Positions 17,007 through 25,920 of a DNA stretch of 64,000 nucleotides are shown here, one piece after another. The stretch's first letter is position 1. Each line of letters begins with the position of its first letter. The notes under the pieces are model-generated. The model did no database searches. It had not been told where the DNA came from and saw nothing but the letters and a program-made list of their open reading frames with translations. Source of the DNA: JARYGU01 sp033795365 (GTDB lineage: Bacteria > Pseudomonadota > Alphaproteobacteria > Rhizobiales > Rhizobiaceae); contig JARYGU010000005.1 of the NCBI GenBank assembly GCA_033795365.1, positions 124,001 through 188,000 of the forward strand, in the 5' to 3' direction. A program made the position numbers and the translations under genes.

Positions 17007-19529
17007 GTGACCGAAACCGCGTCCATGTCCACCCAACAGGGCTTCGATCTCCTCCCCCATCCCTTCTCGGACTGGTTCGCGGCCAAGGGCTGGGAGCCGC
17101 GCTCCCACCAGCTCGAGCTCCTTGCGCGCGCCGGCGCCGGGGAAAACCTCCTGCTGATCGCGCCGACGGGCGCCGGCAAGACGCTTGCCGGGTTCCTGCC
17201 TTCGTTGACGGATCTTACGCAGCGCGGAAGGAACCCTCCGGGTTCGGCCTTCACGGGCGTCCACACCCTCTACATCTCTCCCCTGAAGGCGCTCGCCGTC
17301 GATATCGAACGCAATCTCATGAAGCCGGTCTCGGAGATGGGTTTGCCGGTGACGATCGAGAACCGGACGGGGGACACGCCGCAGTCGAAGCGCCAGCGCC
17401 AGAAGCTCAATCCGCCCGATATCCTGCTGACCACGCCGGAGCAGGTTGCCCTGCTGCTTGCCAACGGACAGGCCGGGCGCTTTTTCAAGGATCTGAAATT
17501 CGTCGTCTTCGACGAACTCCATTCGCTCGTGACCTCGAAGCGCGGACATCTTCTCTCGCTGGGCCTCGCCCGCATCCGCCGGCATGCGTCCGGCCTCACC
17601 GCGATCGGCCTGTCGGCCACCGTCGCCGAGCCGATGGATCTTCGCAAGTGGCTCGTGCCGCAGGGTGCCGATCCGGCACCGCCGGCCGGTCTCGTTCAGG
17701 TCGTCGGCGGTGCGGCGCCGGACATTTCCATCCTTCGCACCGAGGAACGCATTCCCTGGTCCGGCCATCTCGCCCGCTATGCGGTCCCCGAGATCTACGG
17801 CGCGATCAAGGATCACAAGACGACGCTGATCTTCGTCAATACGCGCTTCCAGGCCGAGCTGCTCTTTCAGGAACTGTGGACCGCAAACGACGAGAACCTG
17901 GCGATCGCGCTGCATCACGGCTCGCTCGATGCCGGCCAGCGCCGCAAGGTGGAGGCGGCGATGGCCGCCAACCGGCTCCGCGCCGTCGTCGCAACCTCTA
18001 CGCTCGACCTCGGCATGGACTGGGGTGACGTCGATCTGGTCATCCATGTCGGCGCGCCGAAGGGCGCCTCGCGGCTTGCCCAGCGCATAGGCCGCGCCAA
18101 TCACCGGATGGACGAGCCCTCCAAGGCGATCCTCGTTCCGGCCAACCGCTTCGAAGTGATGGAGTGCCAGGCGGCGCTCGACGCCAACTATCTCGGCGCG
18201 CAGGACACGCCGCCCATCGGCGACGGCGCCCTCGACGTACTGGCCCAGCACGTTCTCGGCATGGCCTGCGCCGAGCCCTTCGATCCGCTGGAGCTCTATG
18301 AGGAAATCCGCACCGCCTCGCCCTATGCGACGCTTTCGTGGGAGACTTTCGAACGCGTGGTCGATTTCGTCGCAACGGGGGGCTATGCGCTGCGCTCCTA
18401 CGAACGCTACGCCAAGATCCGCAAGACGCCGGAGGGCCGCTGGCGCGTCTCCAATCCGCAAATCGCCCAACAGTATCGCCTGAACCTCGGCACCATCGTC
18501 GAGGCGACCGAGCTCAACGTACGGCTCGTGCGGCGCAATGCCAGGGGCGCCTTCGGGCGCGGCGGCCTCTCGCTCGGCAAAGTGGAGGAATATTTCCTTG
18601 AGCAACTGGTGCCGGGAGACACCTTCCTCTTCGCCGGCAAGGTGCTGCGTTTCGAAGGCATCCGCGAGAATGAATGCTTCGTCACCAACGCGGTCTCGCT
18701 GGATGCGAAGATTCCTGCCTATGCCGGCGGCAAGTTCCCGCTTTCGACCTATCTCGCCGATCAGGTGCGCGGCATGCTTGCCGATCCCGACCGCTGGCAT
18801 GCGCTGCCGGACCAGGTCCGCGACTGGCTGGCGATCCAGAGGGACAAGTCCGTCCTGCCCGCCCGGGACGAACTTCTGGTCGAGACCTTCCCGCGCGGCA
18901 AGCGCTTCTTTCTCATCGCCTATCCCTTCGAAGGGCGGCTGGCGCACCAGACGCTCGGAATGCTCCTGACGCGCCGGCTGGAGCGGGCCGGCGCCAGGCC
19001 GCTCGGCTTTGTCGCCACCGATTATTCGCTCGCGGTCTGGAGCCTGGAAGACATGGCGGCGATGATAGGGTCGCGCCGCCTCGGCCTCTCCGATCTCTTC
19101 GACGAGGACATGCTCGGCGACGATCTCGAAGCCTGGCTCGACGAGAGCTACATGCTGAAGCGCACCTTCCGCAATTGCGCCGTGATTTCCGGCTTGATCG
19201 AGCGCCGCCATCCGGGCAAGGAAAAGACAGGACGACAGGTGACGGTCTCCACCGACCTCATCTACGACGTGCTGCGCAGCCACGAGCCGGATCATATCCT
19301 GCTCGAGGCGACCCGGCGTGACGCGGCGAGCGGCCTTTTGGACATTCAGCGCCTTGGCGATATGCTCAAGCGAATCAAAGGGCACATCACGCATCGCGCG
19401 CTCGACCACGTCTCCCCTCTCGCCGTTCCGGTCATGCTGGAGATCGGCAAGGAATCGGTTCCAGGCGAGGCGCAGGACGCGGTGCTGCAGGAGGCCGCCG
19501 AGGATCTGATCGCGGAGGCGTTGAGGTGA
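17007..19529 (+). CDS. Ligase-associated DNA damage response DEXH-box helicase (Lhr-like)
   Basis: An 840-residue superfamily 2 helicase. Walker A is APTGAGKT (residues 52-59), the DEXH box is FDELH (Asp169), motif III-like SATVAEP, motif IV FVNTRFQAELLF, and motif VI QRIGRANHR; after the core comes an Lhr-type winged-helix and C-terminal region. Proteins of this type sit beside PdeM and a bacterial ATP-dependent ligase/exonuclease set and are thought to act in DNA damage repair. The PdeM gene follows 52 bases downstream, which supports the call. The start is uncertain: GTG 17007 or ATG 17025, neither with a clear ribosome-binding site. Confidence 0.92.
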   Translation: MTETASMSTQQGFDLLPHPFSDWFAAKGWEPRSHQLELLARAGAGENLLLIAPTGAGKTLAGFLPSLTDLTQRGRNPPGSAFTGVHTLYISPLKALAVDIERNLMKPVSEMGLPVTIENRTGDTPQSKRQRQKLNPPDILLTTPEQVALLLANGQAGRFFKDLKFVVFDELHSLVTSKRGHLLSLGLARIRRHASGLTAIGLSATVAEPMDLRKWLVPQGADPAPPAGLVQVVGGAAPDISILRTEERIPWSGHLARYAVPEIYGAIKDHKTTLIFVNTRFQAELLFQELWTANDENLAIALHHGSLDAGQRRKVEAAMAANRLRAVVATSTLDLGMDWGDVDLVIHVGAPKGASRLAQRIGRANHRMDEPSKAILVPANRFEVMECQAALDANYLGAQDTPPIGDGALDVLAQHVLGMACAEPFDPLELYEEIRTASPYATLSWETFERVVDFVATGGYALRSYERYAKIRKTPEGRWRVSNPQIAQQYRLNLGTIVEATELNVRLVRRNARGAFGRGGLSLGKVEEYFLEQLVPGDTFLFAGKVLRFEGIRENECFVTNAVSLDAKIPAYAGGKFPLSTYLADQVRGMLADPDRWHALPDQVRDWLAIQRDKSVLPARDELLVETFPRGKRFFLIAYPFEGRLAHQTLGMLLTRRLERAGARPLGFVATDYSLAVWSLEDMAAMIGSRRLGLSDLFDEDMLGDDLEAWLDESYMLKRTFRNCAVISGLIERRHPGKEKTGRQVTVSTDLIYDVLRSHEPDHILLEATRRDAASGLLDIQRLGDMLKRIKGHITHRALDHVSPLAVPVMLEIGKESVPGEAQDAVLQEAAEDLIAEALR

Positions 19530-19581
19530 GGAGCCGCGGCCAAAGGCGGCGCGCGCCTGAACATGGGAAGAAAGAGAATTG

Positions 19582-20313
19582 ATGAACCGCCTCGGGCTCG
19601 CGGCCCGCGCAGAGATGATGACGGGAGCCGCAAGCGGGGCGGAGGAGATCGTCGTGAACGGCGTTGCGGCCGTCTGCGATCCCATGGGCGGCCTCTTTCT
19701 GCCGGAGGCCGGGCTGCTCGTCGTCTCCGATCTGCATCTCGAGAAAGGGGCGGCCTTCGCCCGACGCGGCATGATGCTGCCGCCCTATGACACGGTCGCG
19801 ACGCTCAATATTCTTTCCGCCGTCATTGCCCGCTACGATCCGAAGATCGTCGTGTCCCTCGGCGACAATTTCCATGACCGCAAGGGCTCGCAACATCTGC
19901 CGGAAGACCTGCGCTCGCTCATTTCGACGATGGCGCGCGGGCGCGACTGGATATGGATCAACGGCAACCACGATCCGGACGGGACCACCGGCCTTCCCGG
20001 CCAGTCGGCCGACGAGCTACACTTCGCCGGCCTCTCCTTCCGCCATGAGCCGCGCGCCGGGGCTGTCCGCGCGGAGATCGCCGGCCATCTCCACCCCTGC
20101 GCCACCGTCAGGCGCCGCGAGAAAGCGGTACGCCGCCCGTGCTTCGCCTCGGACGGCAATCGCCTGCTGATGCCCGCCTTCGGCGTCACGACCGGCGGGC
20201 TCGACCTCCGCCACAAGGCGATGGCCGGCCTCTTCGACCGCCACAATCTCGTTGCCCACCTTCTCGGCCGCGACCGCATCTATTCCGTGCGCTATGCCAA
20301 CCTCATGGGCTGA
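19582..20313 (+). CDS. pdeM: Ligase-associated DNA damage response endonuclease PdeM
   Basis: A 243-residue calcineurin-like phosphoesterase. Metal-binding motifs appear in order: SDLHLEKG, GDNFHD, NGNHD and GHLHP, the complete set for a two-metal centre. The PdeM subgroup is defined by its pairing with an Lhr-like helicase, which lies directly upstream here, and is predicted to cut DNA during damage repair. ATG 19582 follows GGGAAGAAAGA. The last 11 bases overlap the convergent alpha/beta hydrolase gene. The helicase, PdeM, and usually an exonuclease-ligase pair form the full system; the latter two are not in this window. Confidence 0.9.
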   Translation: MNRLGLAARAEMMTGAASGAEEIVVNGVAAVCDPMGGLFLPEAGLLVVSDLHLEKGAAFARRGMMLPPYDTVATLNILSAVIARYDPKIVVSLGDNFHDRKGSQHLPEDLRSLISTMARGRDWIWINGNHDPDGTTGLPGQSADELHFAGLSFRHEPRAGAVRAEIAGHLHPCATVRRREKAVRRPCFASDGNRLLMPAFGVTTGGLDLRHKAMAGLFDRHNLVAHLLGRDRIYSVRYANLMG

Positions 20314-21256
20314 TCGCCCGCGGCCAGGGATTCACGCCGTCACGCAGCCATAGAACCGTGTCGAGCCAGAAGCCCGCGCGATGCCGGTCGTGGAAGAGGC
20401 CGAAGTGCCCGACATCGGACAGACCCAGTTCCTCCGGCTCCAGGAAAACCTCGGTCGCCGCCGCATTGCGATAGTAGCCGAGCGCCCTTCGTACGGCGGC
20501 AGGGGTCGCGAACTCGTCATCAGACATCGCAACCGCCAGAATCGGCGCTCTTACCGCCGCAAACCGCGCCAGCACCGACGTTCTTTCCCGTTTCGGGTGG
20601 CTCAGTTCCATCCGTTCCTTGCGGAAGCTCCACTCATAGGCGACACCCGCCGGCAGATCTTCCAGCCAGCCGAGGCGCCTTCCAGGGAAATAGCCGAAGG
20701 CGGCGGTGAGCGCCGGCATGACGACGTGCCATTTTGCAAGAAGGCGCAACCGCCGATAAGCCGCATAGTCCCGCCAATAGGCATATTGCGCACCGACGGT
20801 CAGCATGCGGCCGACAAGTCCCGCGCTTTCGGCAAGGCCGGGCAGAAAACCGCCGATGCTGTGGCCGACAACCGCGAGCGGCTCGCCCGGCTTGCGGTCA
20901 TGCGCAAACCGCAGCGCCGCGTCGAAATCGCGCTCGCCCCAGTCCCGCCAGCGATAGCCGCAGCCGCGCAAACGGTCCGGTCTCGACAGGCCGATGCCAC
21001 GATAGTCGTAGGTGAGGACGTCGAAGCCATGCCCGGCGAGAAAGGCGGCGTAACGGTGATAGTATTTGGCGGGTACGCCGGTTCCCGCATTGACGACGAC
21101 GGTGCCCTCTCGTTCCGCGCCGCCGCCCCACCAATGGCCGCCGAGCACCACCCCGTCCGCGCAGGCGATTTCGACGCGCTCCACCAGCGGCCTCTCCATC
21201 AGCCCGCCGGGCCGGCTCGTTCTCCGATCGGGGTGGAACGCAATCCGCTTCTGCAT
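20303..21256 (-). CDS. Alpha/beta hydrolase family protein
   Basis: A 317-residue hydrolase. TYDYRGIGLSRP is the oxyanion-side segment, VVGHSIGGFLPG carries the nucleophile Ser in a G-H-S-I-G elbow, SDDEFATP holds the likely acid, and DVGHFGLF the catalytic His. The pattern is typical of a serine hydrolase of the COG4757 type; substrate unknown. ATG 21256 has GGAGAGAG at good spacing. It is divergent from a TetR-family regulator, with a 22-base operator-like dyad between them, so it is probably the regulator's target. Confidence 0.88.
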   Translation of the reverse strand: MQKRIAFHPDRRTSRPGGLMERPLVERVEIACADGVVLGGHWWGGGAEREGTVVVNAGTGVPAKYYHRYAAFLAGHGFDVLTYDYRGIGLSRPDRLRGCGYRWRDWGERDFDAALRFAHDRKPGEPLAVVGHSIGGFLPGLAESAGLVGRMLTVGAQYAYWRDYAAYRRLRLLAKWHVVMPALTAAFGYFPGRRLGWLEDLPAGVAYEWSFRKERMELSHPKRERTSVLARFAAVRAPILAVAMSDDEFATPAAVRRALGYYRNAAATEVFLEPEELGLSDVGHFGLFHDRHRAGFWLDTVLWLRDGVNPWPRAISP

Positions 21257-21313
21257 GGCTCTCTCCATGACGACGACGCTATGCCGACAACGATATCGAG
21301 CGCTCATGCTTGA

Positions 21314-21335
21314 GTATACTCACTAGTCGGTATAC
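21314..21335. promoter_or_regulatory. Probable TetR-family operator
   Basis: A 22-base imperfect dyad made of GTATAC, two bases, the self-complementary core ACTAGT, two bases, and GTATAC. All 18 specified positions are symmetric. It lies between the divergent hydrolase and TetR genes and ends 8 bases before the regulator's ATG, so binding would block at least autogenous expression. Confidence 0.75.
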
Positions 21336-21343
21336 ATTGGGAT

Positions 21344-21973
21344 ATGGCCACTTCTTCCACCACGACGCGCGAGCGTATCGTCGCCGCCGCAGCGAAGCTC
21401 TTCTATGCGGAGGGCATCCGCAGCATCGGCGTGGATGCCGTCGCGGAGAAGGCGGGCGTGACGAAACGCACCCTCTACTATCACTTCGCCAGCAAGGACG
21501 ACCTGATCGCCGCCTATCTCCAGGAGCGCGACCAGCCTAACCTGATCGCGTACCGGCGCTGGTTCGCGGAGGCCGAAGGCGGGATTGCCGACAAGGTCGC
21601 CGGGATCTTCCGCAATCTCGCCGCTTCCGCGCGGCACCCCAAGTGGAAGGGCTGCGGATTTCTGCGCACGTCCGCCGAACTTGCGAACACGCCGGGACAT
21701 CCTGCCATGAAGACAGGTGCCGCCCACAAGAAGCGGGTGGAGGACTGGCTGGAGGGTGAGTTTCGTTCGGAGGGGATCGTTGCGGCGCGGGAACTCGCGC
21801 GGCAGATCGCTCTTCTGCTCGACGGCTCCTTCGCCGTCGTGCTTCTGCACCGGGATCCCTCCTATATGGAGACGGCGGCGGAAGCCGCCGCCACCCTTGT
21901 TGCGGCGGCGCAACGGCCGGCATCTGCGTCTGCCGGACTCACTGCGAACGGATCGGTTCGTAGCGCAGGATGA
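21344..21973 (+). CDS. TetR/AcrR family transcriptional regulator
   Basis: A 209-residue repressor. The N-terminal helix-turn-helix is clear: RERIVAAAAKLFYAEGIRSI, then VDAVAEKAGVTKRTLYYHFA and SKDDLIAAYL. The C-terminal ligand-binding half is the TetR_C type seen in regulators of stress and small-molecule responses (WKGCGFLRTSAELA). It is divergent from the alpha/beta hydrolase and probably represses it and itself through the dyad at 21314-21335. Its end overlaps the convergent DHFR-like gene by 35 bases. The ligand is unknown. Confidence 0.92.
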   Translation: MATSSTTTRERIVAAAAKLFYAEGIRSIGVDAVAEKAGVTKRTLYYHFASKDDLIAAYLQERDQPNLIAYRRWFAEAEGGIADKVAGIFRNLAASARHPKWKGCGFLRTSAELANTPGHPAMKTGAAHKKRVEDWLEGEFRSEGIVAARELARQIALLLDGSFAVVLLHRDPSYMETAAEAAATLVAAAQRPASASAGLTANGSVRSAG

Positions 21974-22502
21974 CGGTGCCGTTCTTCAGCGGGCGGGCCT
22001 CGATCAGCTTGAATGCGCTTTCGGCATCGCTCTGCTTGAAGAAGGGATTGCCCTTGCCGAGCCGCACCGGCACCAGCGCGAGCATGACCTCGTCCACTAC
22101 GCCGGCTTTCATCAGCGAATCGCAAAGCTCGGCGCTTCCGAAGATGAGGATGTTCTTGCCCGTCTGCGCCTGCGCCTTGAGCGCACGGATGGCATTGGCG
22201 ATGTCGTCGGTGACCTGCGTGTTGTTCCAATCGGAACCCTTCAGCGTACGGGACGCCACCAGTTTCGGAAGCGCATTCATATAGGCCTTGATCTCCGAGT
22301 CCTCGGCCGTCGTCCAATAGGTTTTCATGCCCTCGTAAGTGACCCGGCCGAACACCAGCGAGGCGGCGGTCCTGCCGAACTCCTTGCTGAGATCCTCCAG
22401 CTCCTCGCCCCAACCGTAATTGTGGAAATCGAGGTCCCACTTGTTCTCGCCTTCGAAATAACCGTCGAGCGAGACGAGATTCCAGATGATGACTTTGCTC
22501 AT
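21939..22502 (-). CDS. Dihydrofolate reductase family protein (RibD C-terminal type)
   Basis: A 187-residue protein of the RibD_C/DHFR-like fold: VSLDGYFEG near the N-terminus, LVFGRVTYEGMKTYW, ILIFGSAELCDSLMKAGVVD and the closing LKNGTVILRYEP. These proteins bind NADPH and reduce small substrates; they are not the folate-pathway FolA. GGAGGAG precedes the ATG. It is divergent from an HxlR-type regulator with a 25-base dyad between them and so is the likely target of that regulator. Confidence 0.88.
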   Translation of the reverse strand: MSKVIIWNLVSLDGYFEGENKWDLDFHNYGWGEELEDLSKEFGRTAASLVFGRVTYEGMKTYWTTAEDSEIKAYMNALPKLVASRTLKGSDWNNTQVTDDIANAIRALKAQAQTGKNILIFGSAELCDSLMKAGVVDEVMLALVPVRLGKGNPFFKQSDAESAFKLIEARPLKNGTVILRYEPIRSQ

Positions 22503-22535
22503 GTTCCTGCTCCTCCTTGTTGCAGCCGGGCTTCT

Positions 22536-22560
22536 AACCAGTTGCTTTTTGCAATCGGTT
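22536..22560. promoter_or_regulatory. Probable HxlR operator
   Basis: A 25-base dyad reading AACC, two bases, TTGC, a T5 spacer, GCAA, two bases, GGTT. It lies 34 bases upstream of the reductase start and 52 bases upstream of the HxlR start, the usual position for a site through which an HxlR-family protein controls itself and a divergent reductase gene. Confidence 0.62.
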
Positions 22561-22612
22561 GCAGATTAAGAAAACCGATGGCAAAATGCAAGCAGTTTTT
22601 TTGGAGATGAAA

Positions 22613-23113
22613 ATGAAGGATGCGCATCGCTCGGGTTGCCCCATCAATCTGACGCTGGAAATTCTCGGGGACCGCTGGAGTCTGATCGTCATTCGCGACA
22701 TGATGTTCGGCAATCGCCGCCATTTCCGCGAACTCCTGACGAAGTCGGACGAAGGCATCGCCTCGAATATTCTGGCCGACCGGCTGAAACGGCTGATGGA
22801 GGAAGGCCTGATCACCCGATCGGACGATCCGAGCCACAAGCAGAAGGCGCTCTACAGCCTCACCGAAATGGCGATCGCCCTCGTTCCCGTCTTCGCCGCG
22901 ATGGGCGCCTGGGGACGGAAGTTCCTGCCGGTAAGCGAAGAGCTCAGCATCCGCGCGGAACTCCTCGAAAAAGGCGGGCCTCGGATGTGGGAAGACTTCA
23001 TGCAGGAGCTGCGGGCGATCCATCTCGGCGCGCCGGCGCCTCGGCACTCCGTCTTCGAGGCGCTTCAATCGGCCTATGAAGAGGTCGTCGCGCGCAAGGC
23101 GGCCTCCGCCTGA
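22613..23113 (+). CDS. HxlR family winged-helix transcriptional regulator
   Basis: A 166-residue regulator. The HxlR signature is complete: GCPINLTLEILGDRWSLIVI, then RHFRELLTKSDEGIASNILA and LKRLMEEGLITRS, giving an N-terminal Cys and a winged helix. HxlR proteins are dimeric and often respond to electrophiles or redox stress. I chose ATG 22613 because GGAG lies 6 bases before it; ATGs at 22586 and 22607 are possible. The divergent reductase gene and the dyad at 22536-22560 are its likely regulon. Confidence 0.9.
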   Translation: MKDAHRSGCPINLTLEILGDRWSLIVIRDMMFGNRRHFRELLTKSDEGIASNILADRLKRLMEEGLITRSDDPSHKQKALYSLTEMAIALVPVFAAMGAWGRKFLPVSEELSIRAELLEKGGPRMWEDFMQELRAIHLGAPAPRHSVFEALQSAYEEVVARKAASA

Positions 23114-23139
23114 GCCGGGCCGCCCGTCGCGCGGGTCCG

Positions 23140-23562
23140 TCAGGCCGGCCCCGCCGCAGCGTTCTCGACCGAAAGCACCGTCAGCCGGTGCGTGCGCCCG
23201 TCGCGAGCCGTCCAGTCGATCGATTGCCCCGGAGAGAGCCCGATCAGCGCCGCGCCGATCGGCGTCAGGATGGATACCTTCCCGGACTCGATTTCGGCCT
23301 CCTGCGGATAGACGAGGGTGACGCGCCGGCGCTGGCCCTCGTCGGTACCATACTCGACCGATGAGCCCATCTGGACCGTGTCGGCCGGCACGGCGCCGGC
23401 AGGGCACGTCCGGGCGCGTTCAAGCTCGGTGAGCAGCGTTTCCGCCAGTTGCGGCGCATTTTCGTAGAGCCCTTCCGCCAGGCGGGTAAGGCGGCGGTGA
23501 TCCGTTTCGCTGATGGTGATGTCGGGCTTGCCCGCGGCGCGGTCTGCTGGGGAGGCATTCAT
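23140..23562 (-). CDS. rnk: Rnk/GreA-type nucleoside diphosphate kinase regulator
   Basis: A 140-residue protein. A short N-terminal helical region (ITISETDHRRLTRLAEG) is followed by a GreA/GreB C-terminal domain: TVQMGSSVEYGTDEG, VTLVYPQEAEIESGKVSILT and PIGAALIGLSPGQSIDW. The lack of a GreA-length coiled coil points to Rnk, which binds RNA polymerase without transcript-cleavage activity. AAGGAT precedes the ATG. The region 23563-23855 upstream shows no gene. The closely related GreA-like family is the alternative name. Confidence 0.86.
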   Translation of the reverse strand: MNASPADRAAGKPDITISETDHRRLTRLAEGLYENAPQLAETLLTELERARTCPAGAVPADTVQMGSSVEYGTDEGQRRRVTLVYPQEAEIESGKVSILTPIGAALIGLSPGQSIDWTARDGRTHRLTVLSVENAAAGPA

Positions 23563-23855
23563 GATCTGATCCTTGGAATGGGGGGACGCCCGTTCGCGGC
23601 CCCGGGCGCTGGTCGCCCGACGGATGCGAATGCGGCGATCCGTTCAGTTGGTGAAGATGGAGATCAGCCCCCGGACCGGAACATCGACGACGCCACGACG
23701 GACCGGGGGCAGCGCTCCTGCAATGGGAGCCACCCGGAAAAATCCGCAAAACGGCATCGGAAAACGCGCGTCGATCATGCCGACAGCCAAGCGCGGATGG
23801 TCCACCTTGTCAAGTCGACGCGCAGCCGCCCGGCAACGCACCCTGCCGGCCAGGC

Positions 23856-24650
23856 CTATTCCTTGCGGAAGACGATGCTCGCGAGCCATCCCGTCACCAC
23901 CGCGAGCAGAACCGACAGAAGACCGTAGGCCAGCGGGTTGTCGTAAGCCGCGTTGGAGATCATCTGCTCCACACCGGTCTTCATCACCTGCAGCGGCAGC
24001 GCCTTCTCGCTGATGAAGACGCCGTCGCGGAAGAGGTGCGCGCGCACGACATGCGTCCCGTTCGGGACGTTCGCCGGCAACCGCACCGTCGCCCGGAACA
24101 GGCTGGCGCTGATGAACTGCACCCCGCCCGGATCGCGCTGGTAGAAGCCGCCGCTCTCCTTCAGCCGCCGGAAGGCGTCGCGGAACTCCGAAAGATTGCT
24201 GCCGTCGCCGACGAAGCCTACCGGGTTGAGCTTGATATGCTGGATGCCGACGCCGATGCCGTTCAGCGCGGCCGCCGGCGCGATCGCCTCGATGTCGCGC
24301 GTGCTCGACAGCGAATAGGATTCGGGCACCAGCTCGAAGGTCATCGAGCGCCGGTTGACCCATATGCCGAAGAGACGCTCCTTGACGCGCACGGTGGAGT
24401 CGTCCTTCGGGCCTTCCAGCGCCACGACCACGTCGTATTTGCCCTGCGCCAGCAGCGAGGGATCGTACCCGTCGATCGCGCCGAAAATGGTGAGATCCGC
24501 GCCCCGGAAGTCCGACGAGATCGCGATCTCGTCGGTGGAGATGCCGATCTCCATCTTCTCTTCGTATTCCGGTCGCACGTCCTCCTGCGCGCACGCGGCG
24601 CGAACCGGCAGGACGAGCAGCGCCAGGAACATGAGCGCAGCCCGCGTCAT
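23856..24650 (-). CDS. TIGR02186 family exported membrane-anchored protein
   Basis: A 264-residue protein: signal peptide MTRAALMFLALLVLPVRAACA, an extracytoplasmic domain (FRGADLTIFGAIDG, VKERLFGIWVNRRSMTF, FYQRDPGGVQFISASLFRAT) and a C-terminal transmembrane helix with a short basic tail (SVLLAVVTGWLASIVFRKE). This matches a family (TIGR02186) conserved in Rhizobiales and usually found beside a TSUP permease, as here: its start overlaps the permease stop by 4 bases. A partner role in sulfur-compound export is inferred from that pairing only. Confidence 0.86.
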   Translation of the reverse strand: MTRAALMFLALLVLPVRAACAQEDVRPEYEEKMEIGISTDEIAISSDFRGADLTIFGAIDGYDPSLLAQGKYDVVVALEGPKDDSTVRVKERLFGIWVNRRSMTFELVPESYSLSSTRDIEAIAPAAALNGIGVGIQHIKLNPVGFVGDGSNLSEFRDAFRRLKESGGFYQRDPGGVQFISASLFRATVRLPANVPNGTHVVRAHLFRDGVFISEKALPLQVMKTGVEQMISNAAYDNPLAYGLLSVLLAVVTGWLASIVFRKE

Positions 24651-25576
24651 CGATAGATCCCCGCGCTGACGACGGAGTAGACATCCGCCGGCGTGACCAC
24701 GAGATCGACCGCCAGACGCAGCCCCACGGCAAGCACCAGGAGGCCCAGAAGCGCGCGCAGCTGCTCGCCGCGAAGCTTCTGGCCGACGCGCACGCCGTAT
24801 TGCGCGCCGATGACCCCCGCCACCATCAGGATGAAGGCAAGAACGATATCGACCGAATAGTTGGTCGTCGCCTGGATGACGGTCGTGTAGGCGGTGACGA
24901 AGATGATCTGGAACAGCGAGGTCCCGACGACCACATTGGTCGGGATGCGCAGGAGATAGATCATCGCCGGCACCATGATAAAGCCGCCGCCGACGCCCAT
25001 GATCGAGGTGAGGATACCGATGCCGAAACCGAGCACGATCACGGGGATGACGCTCAGGTAGATCTTCGACTTCTTGAACCGCATCTTCAGCGGCAGGCCG
25101 TGCACCCAGTTGTGCTGGCCGGGCCGGCGCAGGGTCACCTGCTGGTTCTTGGCCGCACGGCGCAGCGCGTTGACGCTCTCCCACAGCATGAGGCTGCCGA
25201 CGACGCCGAGCAGCACCACATACAGGAGCGAGATCACCAGATCGAGCTGGCCGACGCTGCGCAGGATAGAGAACAGCCATATGCCGACCGTCGCGCCGGC
25301 CAGGCCGCCGAAGAGCAGCACCGTGCCGAGCTTGACGTCGAGCGTGCCGCGCCGGAAATGCGTGATCGCGCCCGAGATCGAAGAGGCCACGACCTGGTTG
25401 GCTCCGGTGGCGACCGCGACGACCGGCGGAATGTTATAGAAGATCAGAAGCGGCGTGATGAGGAAGCCGCCGCCGACGCCGAACATGCCGGAGAGGAAAC
25501 CGACGGCCGCACCCATGCCGAGAATGATGAAGATGTTCACCGACAACTCTGCGATGGGCAGATAGACAGTCACCAC
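24647..25576 (-). CDS. TSUP/TauE-SafE family permease
   Basis: A 309-residue membrane protein with about eight helices in two repeats. GFLSGMFGVGGGFLITPLLI and the matching second half ILTSIMGVGGGFIMVPAMIY are the repeated TauE/SafE signature. The family moves sulfonates, sulfite or other anions; the substrate cannot be read here. The start is GTG 25576 (or GTG 25573). It is translationally coupled to the TIGR02186 gene. Its leader holds a strong hairpin and a possible 25-codon frame. Confidence 0.88.
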   Translation of the reverse strand: MVTVYLPIAELSVNIFIILGMGAAVGFLSGMFGVGGGFLITPLLIFYNIPPVVAVATGANQVVASSISGAITHFRRGTLDVKLGTVLLFGGLAGATVGIWLFSILRSVGQLDLVISLLYVVLLGVVGSLMLWESVNALRRAAKNQQVTLRRPGQHNWVHGLPLKMRFKKSKIYLSVIPVIVLGFGIGILTSIMGVGGGFIMVPAMIYLLRIPTNVVVGTSLFQIIFVTAYTTVIQATTNYSVDIVLAFILMVAGVIGAQYGVRVGQKLRGEQLRALLGLLVLAVGLRLAVDLVVTPADVYSVVSAGIYR

Positions 25577-25920
25577 GAAACCCCAACAGGCATTTGGCCC
25601 GGATGCCCGGGCGAACTTTTCACGGACGAGGAACCGCCCGGTTCGAAGCGCTGGCGCCGGAGCAGTCAGGCTCTCCGGGCGCCAGCATATCTGCGCAAAG
25701 AGGCGGCGACGCCTGCGGGTTTCACCCCCTCAGACGACCCGTTCCAGCCTGCCCGGCACAAGCCTTTGCCCCACCGTTCGGACACCGTCGGCCAACGCCC
25801 GCATCATCTTGGTGCGACATGTGGTTTTTCTATGTTTGGTCATGCCCTTGAGGGGGGATCAAGTCAACCGGAAGCAGGCCTTGGAGTGGCCTTTTTGCGA
25901 CCTGCCGGCCCGGCTGCAAA
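25577..25920. other. Leader/promoter region of the TSUP operon
   Basis: This 344-base gap contains the TSUP promoter and the space after the podJ-like gene. Within it, a 12-base stem with one bulge (CTGGCGCCGGAG at 25651-25662 with CTCTCCGGGCGCCAG at 25671-25685) lies in the transcribed leader. Upstream of it on the minus strand, positions 25807-25730 could encode a 25-residue peptide with host-like codon use but no good ribosome-binding site. Confidence 0.55.

Noticed and set aside
16851..19772. A 973-codon minus-strand open frame opposite the DEXH helicase
   Set aside because: It is antisense to a gene with a complete helicase motif set, is arginine-rich without domains, and has no ribosome-binding site; high GC makes such frames common.
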